This document shows positions 1 to 8,404 of a stretch of DNA of 64,000 bases, in pieces. The notes under the pieces were generated by a model. It saw only the letters and a program-made list of their open reading frames with translations, was not told the origin of the DNA and did no database searches. Made by a program: the position numbers and the translations under genes. The DNA comes from an uncultured Bacteroides sp. (GTDB taxonomy: Bacteria; Bacteroidota; Bacteroidia; Bacteroidales; Bacteroidaceae): the NCBI GenBank assembly GCA_949289345.1, contig CASENS010000006.1, positions 26,775 through 90,774 on the forward strand, in the 5' to 3' direction. How positions within the stretch are numbered: position 1 is the first letter of the stretch; each line of letters opens with the position of its first letter.

Positions 1-385
1 TCCCGGTCTGCGCATACAACTGTAAAGGAATGACGCCGAATACCGTGTGGTCCACATGATCCGGCAGAGGCTGCAAACGGCGTTCGGGGCCAAAGATGGG
101 CAAGAAACGGACCTCCAATTGACGCAACAGTTCCTTATTTCCTGTAACATCCGCATAGCGCAATGCCCCAAACCAGGCACAAGTCTCCGGATAAGTAATT
201 TCATTAGGAGGCGCAGGGTTAGCGTCAAAATTGGGATGTGGAACTTCTACAAAACGTTTGCTCACCAGCTGCCCCACCTCCGCAGGCGAAGTTCCTTGAG
301 GCCAATTCCGAAAATCTTCTTGAGCAGACAAAAACGCCGGCATACAAGCCAGGCACGCACCTATTAATATTTTACGCATCATCAT
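1..385 (-). CDS. GH105/GH88-like unsaturated glycuronyl hydrolase, N-terminal part (cut by window edge)
   Basis: Only the first 128 codons lie in the window; the gene continues past position 1. It opens with a signal peptide (three Met codons in a row, then a hydrophobic stretch ending near FLSAQ), so the product is probably periplasmic or surface-exposed. The mature start has the pattern of the YteR/GH105 fold: VSKRFVEVPHPNF, ITYPETCAWFGALRYADVTGN, and a PDHVDHTVFG segment. Family members cleave unsaturated uronic acids from oligosaccharides made by lyases. The start is 1 bp past the stop of the upstream GH125 gene, so the two are co-transcribed. Family assignment comes from motif memory; GH88 is the alternative. 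The start could be any of the Met codons at 385, 382 or 379. Confidence 0.7.
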   Translation of the reverse strand, partial: MMMRKILIGACLACMPAFLSAQEDFRNWPQGTSPAEVGQLVSKRFVEVPHPNFDANPAPPNEITYPETCAWFGALRYADVTGNKELLRQLEVRFLPIFGPERRLQPLPDHVDHTVFGVIPLQLYAQTG

Positions 386-386
386 C

Positions 387-1877
387 TTATTTTTTATAGG
401 TTATGCTATTCAACAAATCCAATTTTCCATCATCTATCAGCTTGAGTATCAGCTCGCCAAACAACGTATTTTGCCAAGCGAACCAAGCACGTGTAAATTT
501 TTCCGCATCATTCTTGTGAAAAGACTCATGCATAAATCCCGTACCCGCATCTGTAGCCATCAGCATCTCCACGCATGTCTTGATTTCAACATCATCCTGA
601 CTGGTAAAGGCCTTCATCATAATGCTCATAGGCCATATCATGTCATAGCCGACGTGTGGTCCGCCTATACCTTCACCTGCCGCTCCATGAAAGAAATACG
701 GGTTATCCTCACTCCACACAAACCGGCGCGTATTCTGATAAACCGTGTCGTTTATATCAACATCTCCCAAATAAGCCATTCCTAACAGGCTGGGAACGTT
801 GGCGTCATCCATAATCAACTGGTTACCAAAACCATCGACTTCAAATGCATAGATAGTACCATACCGGGGATGGTCATAAGTGGCATATTTCTTCAGCGCT
901 TCGTCCACTTCGTTTGCCAACATGCGGCATTCATCCGCCAAGGCACTTTCCTTATTGACCGTTTCCAGAATTTCAGCAGCCTTGCGCAACGAAGTTACTG
1001 CAAAAAAATTAGCGGGAATCAAAAACTGGTAGGTAGCCGCATCATCCGAAGGACGGAAACTGGAAACAATCAGCCCAACCGGCTTCACCGGATGGCCATA
1101 GCCATTATTGGACATTGTGTCCAACTGGCGTTCCGTTTTCCGCATAAAGCGGTATGGTCCAGGTCCGTCTTTACGCTGCTGCTCCTTAAAGGTCTTTACG
1201 ATATTGGTTATGGCCTGTATCCATTGTTCATTAAAGATAGAAGCATCGCCCGTCACTTTCCAATAATGATAAGCAAGACGCAAAGGATAGCACAATGAAT
1301 CTATCTCATATTTCCGTTCATGCAACTCCGGTTTCATGTCCGTATCATCACTCATCCACGGACCGCCTGTAGCCCCATCATTGAAAGCGTTGGCATACGG
1401 ATCTATATTGATGCATTTCCATTGCCGGAGAATGACACCTCGAAGCATTTTCTTCAACTGAGCATCCGAATTGGCAAACTGCACATAGGGCCACACTTGC
1501 GCTCCCGAATCACGCAGCCACATGGCGTGGATGTCACCGGTATAAACAAATGTATCGTCCTCGCCATCCAAAAGGCGATAGTGCACCGTAGTGTCCAAAG
1601 TGTTTGGAAAACAATTCTCAAACATCCATGCCAAATAAGGATTTGTCAGCATCTGCTTCACTTCCTGTATTTTTTTCTCAATGACATCCGAATGGAAAAG
1701 ACGGTCTTGCACAGGTGGACGATTAGTGGTGTAGCGCCCGATGTTGTCACACGTCATAACAATCTCTTCGTCCGTATTCAAATGCACTCTTGGCATGTCA
1801 GCGCCTTGCGAAGCCAATGCATAAAGCAATCCACAGGCGCCAAATACAATTTTTCTACTCAGGAGTAACCTTTCCAT
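387..1877 (-). CDS. GH125 exo-alpha-1,6-mannosidase
   Basis: About 496 residues. GH125 enzymes remove alpha-1,6-linked mannose from the non-reducing end of mannan or N-glycan fragments, usually in the periplasm. Recognisable family segments are DIHAMWLRDSGAQVWPY (about residues 115-131), YEIDSLCYPLRLAYHYWK, DDANVPSLLGMAYLG and a C-terminal MHESFHKND holding a likely catalytic glutamate. The open frame extends 34 codons upstream, but I chose the Met at 1877 because it begins a signal-like segment (MERLLLSRKIVFGACG) and lies 8 bp after the GH76 stop. The longer start would overlap GH76. GH76 plus GH125 is a standard alpha-mannan pairing: endo-acting then exo-acting. Confidence 0.88.
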   Translation of the reverse strand: MERLLLSRKIVFGACGLLYALASQGADMPRVHLNTDEEIVMTCDNIGRYTTNRPPVQDRLFHSDVIEKKIQEVKQMLTNPYLAWMFENCFPNTLDTTVHYRLLDGEDDTFVYTGDIHAMWLRDSGAQVWPYVQFANSDAQLKKMLRGVILRQWKCINIDPYANAFNDGATGGPWMSDDTDMKPELHERKYEIDSLCYPLRLAYHYWKVTGDASIFNEQWIQAITNIVKTFKEQQRKDGPGPYRFMRKTERQLDTMSNNGYGHPVKPVGLIVSSFRPSDDAATYQFLIPANFFAVTSLRKAAEILETVNKESALADECRMLANEVDEALKKYATYDHPRYGTIYAFEVDGFGNQLIMDDANVPSLLGMAYLGDVDINDTVYQNTRRFVWSEDNPYFFHGAAGEGIGGPHVGYDMIWPMSIMMKAFTSQDDVEIKTCVEMLMATDAGTGFMHESFHKNDAEKFTRAWFAWQNTLFGELILKLIDDGKLDLLNSITYKK

Positions 1878-1885
1878 AGTTTTTT

Positions 1886-3085
1886 CTATTTTATTTTTAA
1901 ACTTGATAATCTGGCATACATTTCTATTAGGGCCGCTTGCGTCAACAGCCATTTGTGTTGCCCGTTTTCCGACCGGCACTCAACAAAGCTGTTATCCTCA
2001 AACAAACGATTTCCATTTGTATTATGCTCCCACATATAATCCAACGTCTCGATAAAAATTTCCAGATACTGAGGATCCTTATTGACAGCATAAGCTTCTT
2101 CAAAACCACGTAGCATAATGGAAACGAACCAGACGTTTCCATTCTTAATCCGTCGGAAAGGAAACCGCTCGTCCGGTCCTTCAAAAAAATAATCGCTGCA
2201 CGCTTTAGACAATTTCTCCACAGCATCCGTATACTGCGGTTCGCCGGTCAGCTGATATAGCAAAGCCGCCGCCTGCAACATCTGCCCACTATTGTAGGCA
2301 TACTTTGTCTTATCAATTGTACCATCCAACCTTATGTTGTCATAATAAAGATAATCATCCGTATCCTGCAGGATGTTTTTAGTCCAATGATACAAATCCT
2401 TACCTGCCTTCAAATAAATTTCATTACGGGTAGCACGATATAATTTCAAGGCCAGGACGGAAGCCGGAGCATTGGAACAGACGTTTTTGGATTTTTTCTT
2501 CTGTTCGCACCAGTAAATGCCACCCCCAAGCACGCTATCCCTACCACTTTCCAAGAATTCCCAAATCTGTTCCGCCTTATCCAGGTAGTTTTGTTTTCCA
2601 GTCAGCTCATAACTCTCCAAAAAATCGATTCCAAGCCAAATATTATCATCATAATAACGATCCGAATGACCGGCGTTTGCCAAGTAAGACTGGTAACACG
2701 GAGGAATGCGGGTTGTATCATAATAGCACTGAAGTCCGGGCAAAATCAGCTCGTCCAGCATTGCTTCATACCGTTGATTTCCGGTTGCACTCCATAAGGC
2801 GTTCACGGCGGAAAACAAGCCCGACGTAGGCCACAAGTATGCGACTTTGTCGCCCCGAATCGTATCGGCGTCATCAGCCAGGTAAGTCACTTTTTCATTA
2901 TTTTTAGGGTAGGTTTCATTAAACAGACAGGCTGTTTCCGCTTTGTAATATTTTAATGTACTGTCCAACAACATTTCAGCATTGCCGACAAACTTTTCAT
3001 GCAGGCAAGGACGATGACTGCACGAAGTATATCCAAGAATTAAAAGCAGCAGCACTGCTTCTATAAACAATCGGTGATTTTCCAT
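1886..3085 (-). CDS. GH76 alpha-1,6-mannanase, lipoprotein
   Basis: 399 residues. GH76 endo-enzymes hydrolyse the alpha-1,6-mannan backbone of fungal mannan. The N-terminus is a lipoprotein signal with lipobox LGYTSC (Cys 22), so it is probably anchored to a membrane. The paired aspartates that define GH76 are visible in RYYDDNIWLG (Asp 146 and Asp 147), inside an (alpha/alpha)6 barrel rich in Trp and Tyr. It is first in a three-gene run (GH76, GH125, GH105) on the minus strand with gaps of 8 and 1 bp. No SusC/SusD pair or regulator is visible next to it here; these could lie beyond the left edge. Confidence 0.88.
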   Translation of the reverse strand: MENHRLFIEAVLLLLILGYTSCSHRPCLHEKFVGNAEMLLDSTLKYYKAETACLFNETYPKNNEKVTYLADDADTIRGDKVAYLWPTSGLFSAVNALWSATGNQRYEAMLDELILPGLQCYYDTTRIPPCYQSYLANAGHSDRYYDDNIWLGIDFLESYELTGKQNYLDKAEQIWEFLESGRDSVLGGGIYWCEQKKKSKNVCSNAPASVLALKLYRATRNEIYLKAGKDLYHWTKNILQDTDDYLYYDNIRLDGTIDKTKYAYNSGQMLQAAALLYQLTGEPQYTDAVEKLSKACSDYFFEGPDERFPFRRIKNGNVWFVSIMLRGFEEAYAVNKDPQYLEIFIETLDYMWEHNTNGNRLFEDNSFVECRSENGQHKWLLTQAALIEMYARLSSLKIK

Positions 3086-3107
3086 GATACAACAAATTTA
3101 GCACCGG

Positions 3108-3115
3108 CAAATGTA
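3108..3115 (-). promoter_or_regulatory. Candidate -7 box for the GH76 operon
   Basis: The minus strand reads TACATTTG, matching the Bacteroides -7 consensus TAnnTTTG, 23 bp upstream of the GH76 start. A second match (TAAATTTG, 3093-3100) is too close to the start to be the likelier one. No clear -33 TTTG was found. Confidence 0.4.
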
Positions 3116-3447
3116 ACCAATAGTCTTCATTTTTATATTTCCGATTGTGCCAATAAAGTATTTGACAACAAAAAAAACGGTTTGAGAACAATGCCAGGAA
3201 ACCGCCGAATGTGTTCTGCCTTGACAATTTTATATTCGCTAATGCCAAAAGGCATTTGCAATGCCTACACAACTGTGCCAGACGACATCCGCATAACCAA
3301 ATGCGAAGTTGGCTGGCAGAAAGTCCTTCAAAACATATAAGGCCGGCATAAATCCTTTAAAAGGACAGACAAATCCTTATTAAAAGACTCAAGAGCACTT
3401 AACTATTTGCAGAAGTTCAATATTCCGAGGCAGGAAAGCACTTACAT
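3116..3447. other. Gene-free stretch
   Basis: About 330 bp upstream of the GH76 promoter and downstream of the cca terminator. I see no convincing gene, tRNA or repeat in it. Short open frames here have no recognisable protein pattern. Confidence 0.5.
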
Positions 3448-3480
3448 AAAAAGCCCTTCCGAAGATTTCGGAAGAGCCTT
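3448..3480 (-). terminator. Rho-independent terminator after cca
   Basis: On the minus strand this forms a 13-bp stem (two G-U pairs) with a 3-nt loop: arm CTCTTCCGAA, loop ATC, arm TTCGGAAGGG, followed by a T run. It lies 58 bp past the cca stop. Confidence 0.7.
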
Positions 3481-3537
3481 ACACGTTACAGCGTATTCTG
3501 GTCAGAAACACGCAGACAACGATATCCGTTCTAAGTT

Positions 3538-4980
3538 TTATTTCCCCTCTTCCAGCGGTTTCAACCCCATCCTTGCCGCCCGCCGCAACATGAAAGCATA
3601 TGCGGCATCGTGCTCATTAGGAATTTCTCCGTCCAGAATGGCATCCTTAATGGAACTTTTCAAAATGCCTATTTGAGGACAAGGAGGCAAGTTGAAAGCA
3701 CGCATGATTTCCTCTCCGCTGACAGGCGGTTGGAAGTTACGGATGCGATCGCGTTCCTCCAAGTCTTTCAGTTTCTGACGAACCAACTGGAAATTGTCAA
3801 GAAAGCGTTTCTTACGTTCTGAGTTCTTCGAGGTAATATCAGCTTCACACAGCGTCATCAAGTCTTCGATATCGTCACCCGCCTCGAAAAGCAAGCGACG
3901 CACTGCGGAATCGGTCACTACATCATCAGCCATCACAATGGGGCGCATGTGAAGGCCAACCAGTTTCTGCACGTATTTCATCTTCTCGTTCATGGGCAGT
4001 TTCATACGGCGGAACAGAGTGGGTATCATCTTTTCACCTATATAGTTATGATTATGAAAAGTCCATCCAACCCGACAATCCCAACGTTTGGTAACAGGTT
4101 TCCCTATGTCATGCAACAATGCCGCCCAACGCAGCCACAGGTTATCAGTCACCCGACTAATATTATCCAACACTTCCAACGTATGATAAAAATTATCCTT
4201 ATGCGAGCGCCCGTTGCGTGTCTCCACTCCCTGCAAGGCAGCCAATTCAGGAAAAATCAGTTCAAGCAACCCGGAGCGCTCCAAATCCACAAATCCCCGC
4301 GAAGGCATGGGTGACAAAATAATCTTGTTCAACTCATCGGCAATACGCTCGTTCGAAACAATGCCAATCCGCTCACGATTGCGATGCAAAGCCTCAAAAG
4401 TATCATCATCAATGTAAAACTTCAGCTGAGTAGCAAAACGGATGCAACGCATCATGCGCAAGGGGTCGTCGCTAAACGTAATATCAGGGTCGAGCGGAGT
4501 ACGGATTGTACGTTCTTTCAAATCATCCAAGCCACCGAACGGGTCTACCAGCTCACCATAACGGGCACGATTAAGGCAGACCGCCAAAGCGTTAATGGTG
4601 AAATCACGTCTGTTCTGGTCATCTTCCAATGTGCCATCCTCAACGACAGGCTTACGTGAATCATGCGAATAAGACTCCTTACGGGCACCGACAAACTCTA
4701 CCTCCCTATCGTGGAACTTCACTTGCGCCGTACCGAAATTGCGGAAAACCGAAAGATGTGCCCCACGTCCCAAACGTTTCCCCAAAGCCTCAGCCATACG
4801 TATGCCACTACCCACTACCACCACATCAATGTCTTTGGAAGGACGTTCCAAAAACAGGTCGCGTACGTAACCGCCCACCACATAGCACTCCAAGCCTAAA
4901 TCATCGGCTACCTCGGAAATCAAGCCAAAGATTTTATCACTAAACCGTTGTTTCAACTCGTCTGCAGTCAGTTCTATCAT
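3538..4980 (-). CDS. cca: CCA tRNA nucleotidyltransferase with HD domain
   Basis: About 480 residues. It belongs to the class II nucleotidyltransferase family (CCA-adding enzyme or poly(A) polymerase). The head has GGYVRDLFL (about residues 36-44) and the metal-binding DID (about 50-52), then RRDFTINALAV and the RNA-binding segment SDDPLRMMRCIRFATQL. An HD phosphohydrolase domain follows (ALLHDIGKP). The start at 4980 is preferred over an in-frame Met at 5004 because the -7 box at 5002-5009 would put the transcription start downstream of 5004. CCA addition rather than polyadenylation is inferred from the HD fusion and from the fact that all four tRNA genes in the window lack an encoded CCA. 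Confidence 0.88.
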   Translation of the reverse strand: MIELTADELKQRFSDKIFGLISEVADDLGLECYVVGGYVRDLFLERPSKDIDVVVVGSGIRMAEALGKRLGRGAHLSVFRNFGTAQVKFHDREVEFVGARKESYSHDSRKPVVEDGTLEDDQNRRDFTINALAVCLNRARYGELVDPFGGLDDLKERTIRTPLDPDITFSDDPLRMMRCIRFATQLKFYIDDDTFEALHRNRERIGIVSNERIADELNKIILSPMPSRGFVDLERSGLLELIFPELAALQGVETRNGRSHKDNFYHTLEVLDNISRVTDNLWLRWAALLHDIGKPVTKRWDCRVGWTFHNHNYIGEKMIPTLFRRMKLPMNEKMKYVQKLVGLHMRPIVMADDVVTDSAVRRLLFEAGDDIEDLMTLCEADITSKNSERKKRFLDNFQLVRQKLKDLEERDRIRNFQPPVSGEEIMRAFNLPPCPQIGILKSSIKDAILDGEIPNEHDAAYAFMLRRAARMGLKPLEEGK

Positions 4981-5001
4981 ATCAGTTTCTCTTTTAGCCG
5001 C

Positions 5002-5009
5002 CAAAAGTA
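5002..5009 (-). promoter_or_regulatory. Candidate -7 box for cca
   Basis: The minus strand reads TACTTTTG, a full match to TAnnTTTG, 21 bp upstream of the chosen start. A TTG lies about 18 nt further upstream. Confidence 0.45.
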
Positions 5010-5070
5010 ATACAAAAAAGCGACAAACAAGTCAAATGCCGGATAGTTTGCACACTTTCGCCATCGTTTT

Positions 5071-5174
5071 ACATCATTGGTTACCCACCCAAGTATTATT
5101 GGATACTTTGCCATTTATCCAACAATCTTTTGCCATTTATCCTTGGATAGTTTTACGACCTGGTTTCGATTTGC
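5071..5174 (+). repeat. Dispersed 104-bp intergenic repeat, copy A
   Basis: Aligns without gaps to copies at 23678-23781, 37696-37799 (reverse) and 50399-50502. Shared blocks are CATTGGTTAYC, CCAAGTATTATTGGATACTT, a TTTATCCAACRAT block and TTATCCTTGGATA. It sits between cca and tRNA-Trp, upstream of cca. This is the most diverged copy, in its second 22-bp unit and at its right end. Confidence 0.8.
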
Positions 5175-5256
5175 CCTCGAAATCCGGTTCCACTGATTTA
5201 ACCATTCAAACAAAAAGGCGGCTCCACTTTTGTGTAACCGCCTAATTTCCAGCCCG

Positions 5257-5329
5257 CACGGGAAGAGAGGCTCGAACTCCCGACACTCGGTTTTGGAGAC
5301 CGATGCTCTACCAACTGAGCTATTCCCGT
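5257..5329 (-). tRNA. tRNA-Trp (anticodon CCA)
   Basis: 73 nt. The cloverleaf is complete on the minus strand: acceptor ACGGGAA paired with TTCCCGT, D arm GCTC/GAGC, anticodon stem TCGGT/ACCGA with loop CTCCAAA, and T arm GGGAG-TTCGAGC-CTCTC. The 3' CCA is not encoded. Confidence 0.95.
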
Positions 5330-5340
5330 ATTTGCGGCTG

Positions 5341-5371
5341 CAAAGGTATAAGGAAAGTTTCAAATTCGCAA
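5341..5371 (-). promoter_or_regulatory. Promoter of tRNA-Trp
   Basis: The minus strand has TTG, a 20-nt spacer and TACCTTTG (-7 box at 5341-5348), ending 11 bp upstream of the tRNA 5' end. Confidence 0.6.
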
Positions 5372-5433
5372 GGACATCGTCCTATTTTTTACGGAAATGC
5401 AAGCAGGCTGCAGCCACTTTCCAAATATTTCGC

Positions 5434-5441
5434 TATATTTG
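5434..5441 (+). promoter_or_regulatory. Candidate -7 box for the 5'-nucleotidase
   Basis: TATATTTG matches TAnnTTTG and lies 27 bp upstream of the start at 5469. Confidence 0.45.
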
Positions 5442-5468
5442 CCCTCACAACCAATCGAAGTAACGAAC

Positions 5469-7211
5469 ATGAAAAGATACAGCGTCTTATTTACATTAGT
5501 CTTGCTCCTAATTTCTTCTTTAAACGCCCAAGAACGGGAAGTGAAGTTGAAAATAGTGCAGACAAGCGATATACACGGCAATTATTATCCATATGATTTC
5601 ATCCGCCAACGCCAAGCGGAAGGAAGTCTGTCACGCATATGCAGCTATGTAAACGAAGAACGCAAAACATACGGAGGACGTCTGATATTGCTGGACAATG
5701 GAGACATTCTGCAAGGACAACCTACCGCCTATTACTATAATTATATAGACACGGCATCGGTGCATCTCTGCGCCGAAATGCTGAACTATATGAAGTATGA
5801 CGCCGGGAACATAGGTAACCATGACATAGAGACAGGGCGCAACGTGTTCGACCGCTGGGCAAAAGACTGTAAATTCCCCATACTGGGCGCCAACATCATA
5901 GAGACAGACACGGAGCAACCCCATTTCAAGCCCTACATCATTTTGGAACGCGAAGGAATAAGAATAGCTATAGTAGGCATGATAACTCCCGCCATACCAG
6001 CTTGGCTCCCCGAGGCACTTTGGCAAGGGCTACGCTTCGACGACATGGAGGAAACGGCACGCAAATGGATGGCAACCATACGCAAAGAAGAAAATCCCGA
6101 CATCGTAATCGGCTTGTTCCACTCGGGAAAGAGACCTTATCGGCTCAACGGGAAATACAATGAAAACGCGTCGGCCGAAATAGCACGGAATGTCCCGGGA
6201 TTTGATGCCGTGCTGATGGGACACGACCATGCCCTGGCTTGTGAAAAGATAACGGACACCGCAGACGGCAATCCGGTATGGATTGTCAACCCGGCCAACA
6301 ACGGGCTCATGGTAAGCGAAGTGGAAATAAACGTCAAGCTAAATAACGGAACAGTAATAGAAAAGCGAGTAAAAAGCCAGTTAGTGTCAATGGAAAATTA
6401 TGACGCCGATCCGGCCTTCATGGAGCAATTCGAGCCTCAACAAAGTAAAATCCGCCATTTTGTGTCACGCAAAATAGGCACGATAGACCAAACTATCTCT
6501 ACCCGTCCCGCTTACTTCGGCCCCTCAGCTTTTGTCGACCTCATACACCAGCTACAATTAGAAATCAGCGGCGCCGACATTTCGCTGGCCGCGCCTTTGT
6601 CTTTCGACTCAGAAATACAAGCCGGCGACATTTGTGTCAGCGACATGTTCAACCTGTATAAGTACGAAAACATGCTCTATACCATGGAACTTTCCGGACG
6701 CGAAATCCGCAATGCGCTCGAAATGTCATACGCTTTGTGGACCAACCGGATGTCCTCCGCCTCGGACAATCTCCTTCTGCTACGTGAAAACCCACGACCG
6801 GGAGCGGAAGACCGGGCAAAGTTCGTAAACGCCAGCTACAACTTTGATTCAGCCGCCGGCATACGCTACACAGTTGACGTAACACAACCCGAAGGACATA
6901 AAGTACATATTGAAAGTATGGCTGATGGAACCCCTTTCGATGAAGGCAAAATGTACAAAGTGGCCGTAAACTCCTATCGGGGAAACGGAGGAGGAGAACT
7001 TTTGACTAAAGGCGCAGGCATTCCCCAAGAAGAATTGGAGAAGCGCATCCTTGCCTCAACGGACAAAGACTTGCGCTACTATCTGATGCAATATATCGAA
7101 CAAAGAGGACGAATTACCCCCCGTGCGCTGAACCAATGGAAATTCATACCGGAAGAATGGACCCAGCCAGCCTCTCAACGTGACTACCAACTTTTATTTG
7201 GAGGATTATAA
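5469..7211 (+). CDS. 5'-nucleotidase/metallophosphatase family protein (UshA-like)
   Basis: 580 residues. An exported two-domain phosphohydrolase. After a signal peptide (residues 1-20, ending LNAQ), the calcineurin-like domain carries the metal ligands QTSDIHGNYY (Asp 34, His 36), LLDNGDILQG (Asp near 79), GNIGNHDIE (Asn 117, His 118), GLFHSG and MGHDHAL. The C-terminal half is the 5'-nucleotidase substrate-binding domain, with a YKVAVNSYRGNGGGEL-type segment. Family members dephosphorylate nucleotides or cyclic nucleotides in the periplasm; the exact substrate cannot be told. Translation starting 24 codons earlier is possible on paper, but the -7 box at 5434-5441 and the signal peptide support 5469. 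The stop overlaps the stop of the convergent crp-like gene by 6 bp. Confidence 0.85.
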   Translation: MKRYSVLFTLVLLLISSLNAQEREVKLKIVQTSDIHGNYYPYDFIRQRQAEGSLSRICSYVNEERKTYGGRLILLDNGDILQGQPTAYYYNYIDTASVHLCAEMLNYMKYDAGNIGNHDIETGRNVFDRWAKDCKFPILGANIIETDTEQPHFKPYIILEREGIRIAIVGMITPAIPAWLPEALWQGLRFDDMEETARKWMATIRKEENPDIVIGLFHSGKRPYRLNGKYNENASAEIARNVPGFDAVLMGHDHALACEKITDTADGNPVWIVNPANNGLMVSEVEINVKLNNGTVIEKRVKSQLVSMENYDADPAFMEQFEPQQSKIRHFVSRKIGTIDQTISTRPAYFGPSAFVDLIHQLQLEISGADISLAAPLSFDSEIQAGDICVSDMFNLYKYENMLYTMELSGREIRNALEMSYALWTNRMSSASDNLLLLRENPRPGAEDRAKFVNASYNFDSAAGIRYTVDVTQPEGHKVHIESMADGTPFDEGKMYKVAVNSYRGNGGGELLTKGAGIPQEELEKRILASTDKDLRYYLMQYIEQRGRITPRALNQWKFIPEEWTQPASQRDYQLLFGGL

Positions 7212-7790
7212 GACCCCCGCACGCACCCGGCTCAATGTTTCAGGCGTCATAAGCAAATAAGAAGCAATGTGCGAAAGCGGCGCACGCTTAATGACTTCCG
7301 GTTGAGTATTCATGAGGTTATTGTACCGTTCACGGGCTGTCTCAAAGCGCCAAGAATCAGCCTTTATCTGAGAAGTAATCAATGAATGTTCCAGCATCTT
7401 CCTATAAAACAGATTGAGTTCCCACGACACTTCAGTCTGAAGCATCAATTTGTCATAAGGCAACATGTATGCCGTACCATCCTCCAAAGCCTCAATCATC
7501 AAGCGGGTAGGTTCTTGTTTCAACAAACTCTCAATACACATCACGATACACCCTTCGTAAGAAAAGTGTTCGGTAATGTCCTTTCCATTCTTATAATAGA
7601 ACTGGCGCACCATGCCCTTGCCAATAAAGGCGATATAATGACTGACCTGCCCTTCGGACAAAATCAATTCGCCTTTTTCAAAGTCACGTCTCTCCAAAAG
7701 CTGCTCAACCAGCTTTCTTCCCTCAAGGTTCATACGCGGATAACGGGAATTGACTGCAGCTGTTACGGTTTCTCTTAATAATGTATCCAT
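7206..7790 (-). CDS. Crp/Fnr family cyclic-nucleotide-binding regulator
   Basis: 194 residues. A jelly-roll cNMP-binding domain at about residues 25-115 (KGELILSEGQVSHYIAFIGKGMVRQFYY) is followed by a short C-terminal part ending APLSHIASYLLMTPETLSRVR, where the helix-turn-helix recognition helix would be. There are no Fe-S cysteines of the Fnr type. The start at 7790 is preferred because a promoter lies at 7818-7847, so the 19-codon upstream extension would not be transcribed. It converges with the 5'-nucleotidase gene. Targets are unknown. Confidence 0.82.
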   Translation of the reverse strand: MDTLLRETVTAAVNSRYPRMNLEGRKLVEQLLERRDFEKGELILSEGQVSHYIAFIGKGMVRQFYYKNGKDITEHFSYEGCIVMCIESLLKQEPTRLMIEALEDGTAYMLPYDKLMLQTEVSWELNLFYRKMLEHSLITSQIKADSWRFETARERYNNLMNTQPEVIKRAPLSHIASYLLMTPETLSRVRAGVL

Positions 7791-7817
7791 TAAACCATTC
7801 TGTTTATAAATGCAATG

Positions 7818-7847
7818 CAAAGATAATGCAAATTGGGCGCAGAACAA
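7818..7847 (-). promoter_or_regulatory. Promoter of the Crp/Fnr-like gene
   Basis: The minus strand has TTG, a 19-nt spacer, and TATCTTTG (-7 box 7818-7825), 28 bp upstream of the start. Confidence 0.55.
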
Positions 7848-8004
7848 TCAAGACGGCATGAATTTGTTATGTCTGAATGCGACTTACCTTATGAGCAGAG
7901 ATAAAAGAGCGGACAGAAGGGACATTTTTTCAGACTTATAATTTTGAACGATAGCCGTTTAAGTAAAGCGTGAAAAGAATGAGCAAAAAATTATAGTCAA
8001 AAGG

Positions 8005-8036
8005 TTTGCATAGTCCAAAACTTTCTTCTACCTTTG
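8005..8036 (+). promoter_or_regulatory. Promoter of the Ser-Lys-Glu tRNA cluster
   Basis: TTTG (8005-8008), a 20-nt spacer and TACCTTTG (8029-8036): the best match to the Bacteroides primary-sigma promoter in the window. The start of transcription is expected about 25 nt before tRNA-Ser. Confidence 0.72.
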
Positions 8037-8066
8037 CAGCGCATTTGAAAAAATGCTGGTCACTAA

Positions 8067-8153
8067 GGAAGTTTGGGTGAGTGGCTGAAACCAGCAGTTT
8101 GCTAAACTGCCGTACGGGTTACCGTACCGGGGGTTCGAATCCCCCAGCTTCCG
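8067..8153 (+). tRNA. tRNA-Ser (anticodon GCT)
   Basis: 87 nt with the long variable arm expected for serine (stem GTACGG/CCGTAC). The acceptor GGAAGTT pairs with AGCTTCC, the anticodon stem-loop is CAGTT-TGCTAAA-CTG-like with GCT, and the T arm is GGGGG-TTCGAAT-CCCCC. First gene of a three-tRNA transcript. The 3' CCA is not encoded. Confidence 0.94.
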
Positions 8154-8167
8154 CAGAGTGCCGATTT

Positions 8168-8240
8168 GCACTCTTAGCTCAGTTGGTAGAGCAACTGACT
8201 CTTAATCAGTGGGTCCAGGGTTCGAATCCCTGAGGGTGTA
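8168..8240 (+). tRNA. tRNA-Lys (anticodon CTT)
   Basis: 73 nt. D arm GCTC/GAGC, anticodon stem ACTGA/TCAGT with loop CTCTTAA (CTT), and T arm CAGGG-TTCGAAT-CCCTG. The first acceptor pair is G-U as I place the ends. CCA is not encoded. Confidence 0.93.
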
Positions 8241-8252
8241 CAAATATGAAAT

Positions 8253-8324
8253 GGTGGATTCGTCTAGCGGCTAGGACACATGCCTCTCACGCATGGAACA
8301 CGAGTTCGATTCTCGTATCCACTA
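8253..8324 (+). tRNA. tRNA-Glu (anticodon CTC)
   Basis: 72 nt. Acceptor GGTGGAT/ATCCACT, anticodon stem CATGC/GCATG with loop CTCTCAC (CTC), and T arm ACGAG-TTCGATT-CTCGT. The first acceptor pair is again G-U. CCA is not encoded. Confidence 0.92.
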
Positions 8325-8337
8325 CAAGTTTGAAACG

Positions 8338-8372
8338 GGCGGCTGCATGAAAAATCTGCGGTCGCCTTTTTT
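8338..8372 (+). terminator. Terminator of the tRNA cluster
   Basis: A 10-bp stem (GGCGGCTGCA with TGCGGTCGCC, allowing G-U) and a 9-nt loop, followed by six T, 13 bp after tRNA-Glu. Confidence 0.78.
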
Positions 8373-8404
8373 AATTGAATAGTAAAACCCAAATAACACA
8401 TGTC

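Noticed and set aside
3074-3676. Short plus-strand open frames between GH76 and cca
   Set aside because: No recognisable protein sequence, no promoter in that direction, and partial overlap with the minus-strand genes.
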